From Methanoregula boonei 6A8 (GTDB lineage: Archaea; Halobacteriota; Methanomicrobia; Methanomicrobiales; Methanospirillaceae): DNA of 64,000 nt. The translations under genes and the position numbers were made by a program. The DNA lies in the NCBI RefSeq assembly GCF_000017625.1, contig NC_009712.1, positions 434,001-498,000 of the forward strand, read 5' to 3'. The notes under the pieces were generated by a model that was not told the origin of the DNA, ran no database searches, and saw only the letters and a list, made by a program, of their open reading frames with translations. Positions within the stretch are counted from its first letter, which is position 1; each line of letters begins with the position of its first letter. This document shows, piece after piece, positions 58,970 through 64,000 of the stretch.

Positions 58970-59089
58970 TTGTACAACACAGGCAGTACAACATAATCAC
59001 CATAAGTTTCGCTTAAGTAACTAACATGAGTTACATTAATATTTTCCGAGGGTGATTCTCAATCAGGCAAATTTATTCATCGAGGAAAT

Positions 59090-59425
59090 ATGTTCTGTCA
59101 GAAATGTGGGGCACAAAATGCCGATGATGCTGCTTTTTGTAATTCGTGCGGAACACAAATCGTAAGATTAGGCGAATCACCAAAAGACAAAGTTATCCAA
59201 GCTAAAATTCAGACAAAACGCGACCAGATAGCGGGAATCAGCCAGACTGGTCCGATCCTTTTATGCCTGCTCGGTCTCCCATGCTTACTTCTTTACATTA
59301 TACCCGGTGCGATTATGATCGGAGTGGCTATCTGGTGGAGTTCCAGCCGGGAAAACGAGAAAAAGAAACTGGAGAATGAGATCAAGGAGCTCCAGGCCGA
59401 AATAGCTGCAATAGGTGGGAAATAA
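59090..59425 (+). CDS. Zinc-ribbon membrane protein A of the element
   Basis: 111 residues with GAGG five bases before the ATG. A zinc ribbon at the start (MFCQKCGAQNADDAAFCNSCG, cysteines 3, 6, 17 and 20) is followed by a linker, one long hydrophobic segment (ILLCLLGLPCLLLYIIPGAIMIGVAIWW) and a coiled coil (ENEKKKLENEIKELQAEIAAI). Likely membrane bound with the ribbon inside. It shares its first 20 residues, with few changes, with the next gene, which starts at the overlapping TAATG. Function unknown. Confidence 0.65.
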   Translation: MFCQKCGAQNADDAAFCNSCGTQIVRLGESPKDKVIQAKIQTKRDQIAGISQTGPILLCLLGLPCLLLYIIPGAIMIGVAIWWSSSRENEKKKLENEIKELQAEIAAIGGK

Positions 59426-60294
59426 TGTTCTGTCAGAAATGCGGAAAGGAGAATCCTGACAACGCCGCGTTTTGTAATTCCTGCGGTGCGGATCTCCGTT
59501 CGGCACCGGTTGCACCAATCCCCCAACCAGAAACGATCATATCGTCATGTTCTGCCGGAAAAAGACGGAAAATTATATTATATGGGGTAATTGTTTGTAT
59601 CGTCGTCGTTATACTAATTGCGGGCGCAATATCTCTCTGGAATAACCAAGATTGGAATTCATATTGTTCCAAGAATTATCCCGGTAGCACGTACAATTCC
59701 ACAACTAACACTTGCGAAAACCCGGCGGCATCAACGATACCATCACCCGCACAAATTGGGCCGCATGCAGCTCCAATATACCAAAGAGGGGATATAGTTT
59801 CGACTGATAATGAGGGCGGGGGCGGAACTCTTATCGAGGGATATAATCCAGCAAACGATACTTACGTTGTTACATGGGTGGATCAGAGTTTAGATGGGAC
59901 TTGGTATCACGGGACAGATCCGACTATTTATGCGGTTGATTCATGGGATAGGGTAGATCTTGAAAACAAAAACCCTTATAAAATCGGTACGGTAGATCCA
60001 AACAATTTGCCATCCTACGCCTCAAGTGCTCCCCTAGTTCTGACCGGGAATGGAGACAACATTACGGAATTTGGCACGCCGCAGTCGGGAGCGTATATAT
60101 TTACAAGCACATATTCGGGACAGGGAAATTTCGTAGTTTGGATTAAGGATAGTAATGGATATGAGGTTGGTTTAGCTGCAAATACTGTCGATGCGAGTAC
60201 TGATTCGAAAATGGTGCATCTGGATACCGATACATATTACGCAGAAGTAACTGCAAACGGCCCATGGACTTTAACAATAACACCACCATCATAA
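59425..60294 (+). CDS. Zinc-ribbon membrane protein B with exported beta domain
   Basis: 289 residues. Zinc ribbon MFCQKCGKENPDNAAFCNSCG at the start, a membrane helix (IILYGVIVCIVVVILIAGAISLW, about 49-71), then about 210 exported residues. These include a tyrosine- and tryptophan-rich segment (GGGGTLIEGYNPANDTYVVTWVDQSLDGTWYHG) that looks like a small SH3-like barrel, and a final beta sandwich (GQGNFVVWIKDSNGYEVGLAANTVD). Exposed outside the cell. The domain plan resembles the core protein at 3660-4448, which suggests recruitment of a host-type surface protein. The first codon overlaps the previous stop. Confidence 0.7.
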   Translation: MFCQKCGKENPDNAAFCNSCGADLRSAPVAPIPQPETIISSCSAGKRRKIILYGVIVCIVVVILIAGAISLWNNQDWNSYCSKNYPGSTYNSTTNTCENPAASTIPSPAQIGPHAAPIYQRGDIVSTDNEGGGGTLIEGYNPANDTYVVTWVDQSLDGTWYHGTDPTIYAVDSWDRVDLENKNPYKIGTVDPNNLPSYASSAPLVLTGNGDNITEFGTPQSGAYIFTSTYSGQGNFVVWIKDSNGYEVGLAANTVDASTDSKMVHLDTDTYYAEVTANGPWTLTITPPS

Positions 60295-60551
60295 CATCTC
60301 GTTTCTTTTTGGTGGGTGCCATACAATCCGCAGAAGATCCCCGCCATGCGGTTCTGTGGGCGTTTCTCCGCATTGATGAGAAAAAATGCCTAGAATGAAG
60401 CAACCACTCTTTAGGGTTTATACTGTCAGAAGATAAAACGCGCTAGATGATCAGAGGCGTATCTCTGATCATTTTTATGCACATAAATTTAAAATAAAAA
60501 TAAAAGCAAATTAAGCCCAAAATTGAGATTAGAACTCAACCCAGTGTCAGA
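60295..60551. other. Right-end spacer of the element
   Basis: No gene is seen in these 257 nt. An AT-rich region and a strong hairpin terminator (60447-60477) are present. The right att repeat follows at 60552. Confidence 0.5.
60447..60477 (+). terminator. Hairpin terminator-like structure
   Basis: ATGATCAGAG (60447-60456) pairs perfectly with CTCTGATCAT (60463-60472) around the 6-nt loop GCGTAT, followed by TTTT. It could end the transcript of the zinc-ribbon pair. Confidence 0.6.
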
Positions 60552-60563
60552 ACGCTGAGGGGG
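60552..60563. other. Candidate right attachment site (attR core) in tRNA-Ser
   Basis: ACGCTGAGGGGG covers one base beyond the tRNA 3' end, the discriminator base and the start of the T arm side of the acceptor stem. It is identical to 53888-53899. The tRNA gene itself is complete, as usual when an element carries a copy of the tRNA end. Confidence 0.6.
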
Positions 60564-60636
60564 GGAATTGAACCCCCGAGGCACTTTCGCACCACAGGCT
60601 TTCCAGGCCTGCGCCCTACCGCTAGACTACCTCAGC
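60553..60636 (-). tRNA. tRNA-Ser (GGA)
   Basis: A class II tRNA on the minus strand, with acceptor stem GCTGAGG (complement of 60630-60636) and CCTCAGC (complement of 60554-60560), discriminator G at 60553, and an extra variable arm (GTGCGAAAGTGC-like) after the anticodon arm. The anticodon stem CAGGC/GCCTG encloses CTGGAAA, giving GGA (complement of 60602-60604). It is the integration target of the element to the left. Confidence 0.95.
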
Positions 60637-60677
60637 AAAAAGTGTATCCCATGTATTTGCCGGGTATTTTTTTAATG

Positions 60678-61646
60678 CTATCCTTTCGCAGGGGCAGAAC
60701 CGGCCTGTTCCGGCCTGCTGTGTTTCTTCCAGCCCCGGGGATAGGTGCCCGGCGCCATAAAAACCGTGGTCATGGCAACGACAAGGCCGGGTGTCCCCGG
60801 TTTCCACGCGGCGGACGGGGCGAGTGATTTACCAAGGCCGATAAATTCCCGTTTCTGGGAGAGGACAGCGACGATTTGATCTTTCCTGAACTCGTCGCAA
60901 TCTATAACTCCCACCCCTGCAAGCGCTGCCCCATGGCAGAGCGCATCGATTGCGGTATCGCGCACGGTAACCGCCGGGAGATCGGGGACTGCGGCATCGA
61001 CTGAGACGATCATCGAGTCCAGTGCGACCCGGTCCCCGGCGGCCGCAGCACAGCAGGCATCCTGCAGCGCGTGAAGCGTGTGCATGCACTGCTCGTCAAA
61101 GGCTCCCGAACGTGTCCGGCGCAGTTCCTGCATATGCGCACCGGTGCCAAGGGCAAGGCCCATGTGGTGGCAGAGCGAGCGGATGTAGGTGCCCGCATCG
61201 CACTCCACCTTGAAGAGCACCAGCCGGCCCTGAACGTCGAGGATCTCCAGTTTTTTGATGGTACGGATGCGCAGGAGGCGCTTGACCGCGCTTCTCCTTG
61301 GGGGGCGCTGGTAGATCCGGCCGGAAAATTCCTCTGCCATCGCATCGATGCGCTGCCGGTCAACCTCTTTATGCAGCCGCATCAGGCAGATGTACTCCTT
61401 GTCGTGTTTTAAGAGCAGCGGCGCAAGGCGCACGGCGTTACCGAGCATGACAAGGAGGATGCCCGAAACCTGGGGGTCGAGTGTGCCCGCGTGGCCCACC
61501 GGGCAGCCGAGCATCGTTCCCACCCACGCTGCAACCTGGTGGCTCGAAGGGCCCCGGGGCTTATCGATCACGATGATGCCTGCGCCATGCCGGAGCGGCA
61601 TGGCAGGCTTTTTTTCTGCTTTTTCGCAGTCTCCCGTTGTGGTCAT
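60678..61646 (-). CDS. cbf5: tRNA/rRNA pseudouridine synthase, TruB/Cbf5 family
   Basis: 322 residues. Catalytic aspartate D57 in GHAGTLDPQVSGIL, then EYICLMRLHKEVD, FSGRIYQRPPRRSAVKR, VECDAGTYIRSLCHHMGLALG and LRRTRSGAF. A PUA domain occupies about 235-305. In archaea Cbf5 works with L7Ae, Nop10 and Gar1 in H/ACA RNPs and also modifies tRNA U55. The ATG overlaps the HemD stop (ATGA). Confidence 0.93.
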   Translation of the reverse strand: MTTTGDCEKAEKKPAMPLRHGAGIIVIDKPRGPSSHQVAAWVGTMLGCPVGHAGTLDPQVSGILLVMLGNAVRLAPLLLKHDKEYICLMRLHKEVDRQRIDAMAEEFSGRIYQRPPRRSAVKRLLRIRTIKKLEILDVQGRLVLFKVECDAGTYIRSLCHHMGLALGTGAHMQELRRTRSGAFDEQCMHTLHALQDACCAAAAGDRVALDSMIVSVDAAVPDLPAVTVRDTAIDALCHGAALAGVGVIDCDEFRKDQIVAVLSQKREFIGLGKSLAPSAAWKPGTPGLVVAMTTVFMAPGTYPRGWKKHSRPEQAGSAPAKG

Positions 61647-62335
61647 CGTATGATCCTGGTCCTCCCGCAGTACTCGTTCAATGCCGTAAGTGTCCCTTCA
61701 AGCGAGCCATCCCCCACGATGGTCGGGAATGTTCCCCCGCATCTCATCGCATCTGCAGTAATTTCCCCTATTGCCATTACCAGCAGGTCTGGCCGCGGCG
61801 TCCAGACTGCACTGGTATACGACATTGCGCTTGTAAAAAGTACGGCTTCTGCAGGGTGCAGGTCAAGCGACTCGTTGGTGGGCACAAGCCGGTAGCAGCG
61901 AAACTCCCGTGGTATCCCCCCTGCCTTTGCGATTGCATCGATAAGGGGGGCATTGGGGACATCGGCCCGGGGGAGACCGATCTTTTTCCCTTTGATCCAT
62001 TCACCCAGGTACGGGACAAAATCCCGGGAATAGAACCCGGGCAGGGTCTCGCAGGCAATGCTGCACTGCGTCAGCTCCCTTGCAGTCTCGGGGCCGATCG
62101 CGATGATCCGGGGGGTCTTTTCAAGCCGCGGGGCAAGGATCTTTGCCGGCAGTGCACTCGTAAAGAATATGCAGTCGAACTCCCCGCGGTCGGTAGCGTC
62201 GGCAAATGCCGCAACAACATCCTCCCGTATCTCTGATCGAAGGGGATGGATGCTGTAGCACGCATGCCCGAATGCTGCGCACCGGGCCACATCCCGGCCC
62301 TCCTTTCCTGCAAGACGGGTGACTGCGATCTTCAT
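61643..62335 (-). CDS. hemD: Uroporphyrinogen-III synthase (HemD)
   Basis: 230 residues. Two-domain HemD fold: the start MKIAVTRLAGKEGRDVARCAAFGHACYSI, then FDCIFFTSALPAKIL, the second-domain CYRLVPTNESLDLHPAEAVLFTSAMSYTSAVW and a final IGEITADAMRCGG. HemD sequences vary greatly; this fits family length and layout. It closes hydroxymethylbilane into uroporphyrinogen III, the precursor of F430, cobamides and siroheme in methanogens. Coupled to the Cbf5-type gene. Confidence 0.85.
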   Translation of the reverse strand: MKIAVTRLAGKEGRDVARCAAFGHACYSIHPLRSEIREDVVAAFADATDRGEFDCIFFTSALPAKILAPRLEKTPRIIAIGPETARELTQCSIACETLPGFYSRDFVPYLGEWIKGKKIGLPRADVPNAPLIDAIAKAGGIPREFRCYRLVPTNESLDLHPAEAVLFTSAMSYTSAVWTPRPDLLVMAIGEITADAMRCGGTFPTIVGDGSLEGTLTALNEYCGRTRIIR

Positions 62336-62415
62336 TTACGGATTCTTCACCCCGGAACGATATGAGGATATGCATTTCGGTTGATTTATGTCCCTTCTCC
62401 CGTACCTTCTGGATA

Positions 62416-63630
62416 ATGATCGAGATCGTGATCGGGACGCTTTTGGGAGTCCTCCTTGGTACCATAAGCGGACTCATCCCCGGGGTGCATGTCAATACCC
62501 TGGCCGGTACCCTTCTCGGTGCGCAGGTCCTCCTCCTTGACGTACTGGGACCGCTCGCCCTTGCCGGGACGCTCTTTGCCGCCCTGATCACGCACACGTT
62601 TGTTGAGAGCGTCCCCTCCACGTTCCTGGGGATTCCCGACGCTGATACCTCACTCTCCGTCCTCCCGGCCCATGCTCTCTGCCTGGAAGGAAACGGCGAG
62701 GAAGCGGTCCGGACCGCGGCGCTCGGGAGCGCTTGCGCCATGGTTATTGCAGTCCCCCTCTCCGTTCTTTGTTTCCTGTTCCTTCCCGCACTCCAGCCGT
62801 TCTTTGACTGGGGCATTGGAATCCTGATCATTGCCGTTATCGGGTACATGATCGTGATGAGTGAATCCCCCGGGTGGGCGCTTGCGATCTTTTCCGTCTC
62901 CGGCCTGCTGGGTGCTTTCACCCTCCATTACGCGTTCCTCGGCTGGCACACGATAGGGGGGGAGACGGCTGTGCTCATGCCGCTCCTGACCGGCCTTTTT
63001 GGGATCTCGGTCCTGCTTGTTGCCGCGCAGGGGGCGCTCCCGGCCCAGCACTTCCTAGGCCTCCGGGTGGATGCAAAAACCATTGCAAAAAGTTCGGCCC
63101 TTGGTACGCTGGCCGGCATTGCGGTTGGCTGGCTTCCCGGGCTCTCGACTGCCACCGCGAACGGTGCTCTGGCATCCATCATCGGGTACGAGAAAGATCG
63201 CCGTGCCTACATCCTTGCGACCAGCGCTGCAAATACGGCCAACGCCTTTATCGGTCTTGCCGCGCTCTTTGCCCTTTCCCGGATGAGAAATGGCGTGATG
63301 GTTGCCCTTGCGGAACTGCCCCTCCCTTCCATGAGCGAACTGGCGGTCGCCGGGGTCCTTGCTGCCTGCCTTGCCTATATCGTCACCGTGGGGCTCTCCC
63401 GTTCTGCCGGGCGGCTCAATGGGATTAATGGCCGGCTGCTCAATCGTGCTGTGATCCTTTTTGTGGTGGGCCTCTGCATTGTCCTCACCGGACCGTTCGG
63501 GCTTGTTGTCCTTATCCTTGCAACGATCCTCGGGCTCGTGCCGCATCTTGCGAATGTTTCGCGGGTCTACTGCATGGGGGCCATCATGGTACCGGTAATC
63601 TTGTACTCGTTTGGGATTGCCTGGGTCTGA
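62416..63630 (+). CDS. TctA/DUF112-family multispan membrane protein
   Basis: 404 residues from the ATG at 62416 (MIEIVIGTLLGVLLGTISGLIPGVHVNT); upstream in-frame ATGs exist but this is where the hydrophobic core begins. About ten predicted membrane helices. Signatures of the tripartite tricarboxylate transporter large subunit family: GLIPGVHVNTLAGTLL, VPSTFLGIPDADTSLSVLPAH, and the repeat motif GWLPGLSTATANGALASII in the second half. Archaeal DUF112 proteins lack known substrate-binding partners here (no tctB or tctC nearby). Substrate unknown. Confidence 0.8.
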   Translation: MIEIVIGTLLGVLLGTISGLIPGVHVNTLAGTLLGAQVLLLDVLGPLALAGTLFAALITHTFVESVPSTFLGIPDADTSLSVLPAHALCLEGNGEEAVRTAALGSACAMVIAVPLSVLCFLFLPALQPFFDWGIGILIIAVIGYMIVMSESPGWALAIFSVSGLLGAFTLHYAFLGWHTIGGETAVLMPLLTGLFGISVLLVAAQGALPAQHFLGLRVDAKTIAKSSALGTLAGIAVGWLPGLSTATANGALASIIGYEKDRRAYILATSAANTANAFIGLAALFALSRMRNGVMVALAELPLPSMSELAVAGVLAACLAYIVTVGLSRSAGRLNGINGRLLNRAVILFVVGLCIVLTGPFGLVVLILATILGLVPHLANVSRVYCMGAIMVPVILYSFGIAWV

Positions 63631-63706
63631 TTCCCGGTGTGCAGGGTCCATCCCCTGATATTCGTGAGCCATTCTTTTTTTAGCCGGACGCCCCTTAGTC
63701 TGTATC

Positions 63707-64000
63707 ATGCAGTCCTGCTGGTTTGGTGATATCGATGCAGGGAAATGCACCCCGTTTACCGGTGATGCCGCCGCATACGCCCGCCGTGTCCAAGAGCTCC
63801 GGGCCAGCACGGATGCCATTGTACCCATTGACTGGCAGCAGGCCGTGGTCTGCGGGATCTGCCGTGACCGTGCTGAATACCTTATCCTGCTCCAGAAGGT
63901 CTGTATTGCAGGATCGGAGCAGGCGGTAAAAGAGCAGTACGCGGCAAAGGATGTGGAGCTGCTCCAGATGGTGCGGACCCTGGACGAGATGGACACGGTC
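63707..64000 (+). CDS. Nop5/Nop56-58-like protein, 5' part
   Basis: The frame is open to the window end; 98 residues are visible. Starts MQSCWFGDIDAGKCTPFTGDAAAYARRVQELR, followed by IDWQQAVVCGICRDRAEYLILLQKVCIAGSEQAVKEQ and VELLQMVRTLDEMDTV. This resembles the N-terminal and start of the coiled coil of a Nop5-like protein of methanogens, which with fibrillarin forms C/D-box RNPs. The identification rests on limited sequence; the Nop domain lies beyond the edge. Confidence 0.5.
   Translation, partial: MQSCWFGDIDAGKCTPFTGDAAAYARRVQELRASTDAIVPIDWQQAVVCGICRDRAEYLILLQKVCIAGSEQAVKEQYAAKDVELLQMVRTLDEMDTV

Larger units (their letters stand above)
53888..60563. mobile_element. Integrated element in tRNA-Ser(GGA), about 6.7 kb
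   Basis: The region is bounded by a 12-bp direct repeat of the 3' end of tRNA-Ser and carries a tyrosine recombinase directly inside the left end. The flanking genes are core genes (DNA methyltransferase with iorAB, and the Cbf5/TruB-type synthase). Inside are a recombinase, two ribbon-helix-helix proteins, a wHTH protein, several small unknowns, twin zinc-ribbon membrane proteins and a 550-nt repeat-rich non-coding stretch. Parts are more AT-rich than the flanks. No capsid, terminase, replication helicase or conjugation gene is recognised, so it may be a satellite, a small plasmid-derived island or a reduced provirus. Confidence 0.65.

Overview
The window reads as the chromosome of a hydrogenotrophic methanogenic archaeon of the order Methanomicrobiales, most like Methanoregula. 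The evidence is a complete frhA-frhD-frhG-frhB operon for F420-reducing [NiFe] hydrogenase, an archaeal GTP cyclohydrolase (MptA) for methanopterin, a probable methanofuran-pathway kinase (MfnE), archaeal information-processing genes (aIF2 beta, RpoL, aEF1B, Cbf5/TruB-type synthase, a Nop5-like start), an archaeal SRP RNA, TATA-box promoters, and several genes that look leaderless. Species assignment is an inference; no search was run.

Layout. 1-2.1 kb: secreted and lipoprotein-like proteins plus a small cysteine-rich ferredoxin-like gene. 2.2-6 kb: hemerythrin, pirin, a zinc-ribbon membrane protein, a Ras-like GTPase and an HD protein. 6.1-10 kb: a 1301-residue receiver/seven-PAS/histidine kinase. 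10-18.7 kb: paired cyclophilins, a sensor-like protein, a PEGA surface protein, an aminotransferase, a C_GCAxxG protein, a solo HicB-like protein and a membrane histidine kinase. 18.7-19.6 kb: a gene-free stretch with two hairpins and a degenerate array of exact 32-nt period. 19.6-26.8 kb: an orphan DNA methyltransferase, TrmO, DUF2124, fused PurS/PurL and PurQ. 26.8-31.8 kb: the frh operon and MptA. 31.9-39.4 kb: ketol-acid reductoisomerase, flavodoxin, aIF2 beta with a TRAM domain, RpoL, an MBL hydrolase, an AAA ATPase and two coupled M24 peptidases. 39.5-43 kb: two tRNAs, a nested inverted-repeat structure, a zinc/methyltransferase-like protein, SRP RNA, malate dehydrogenase, aEF1B and a 53-residue zinc-finger gene. 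43-53.5 kb: MfnE, phospholipase D-like protein, two overlapping HTH regulators with a clear operator, NadC/NadX, a methylthiotransferase, tRNA-Ile and iorAB with a coupled DNA methyltransferase.

53.9-60.6 kb is an accessory region. It starts with a tyrosine recombinase and ends in the 3' end of tRNA-Ser(GGA). A 12-bp exact direct repeat of that tRNA end lies just upstream of the integrase, so the stretch is best read as a roughly 6.7-kb integrated element. Its genes (a wHTH protein, ribbon-helix-helix proteins, twin zinc-ribbon membrane proteins and small unknowns) and a repeat-rich non-coding stretch match no element I recognise. This is the best candidate for something undescribed. After tRNA-Ser the core chromosome resumes with a Cbf5/TruB-type synthase, HemD, a TctA/DUF112 membrane protein and a gene start cut off by the window end.
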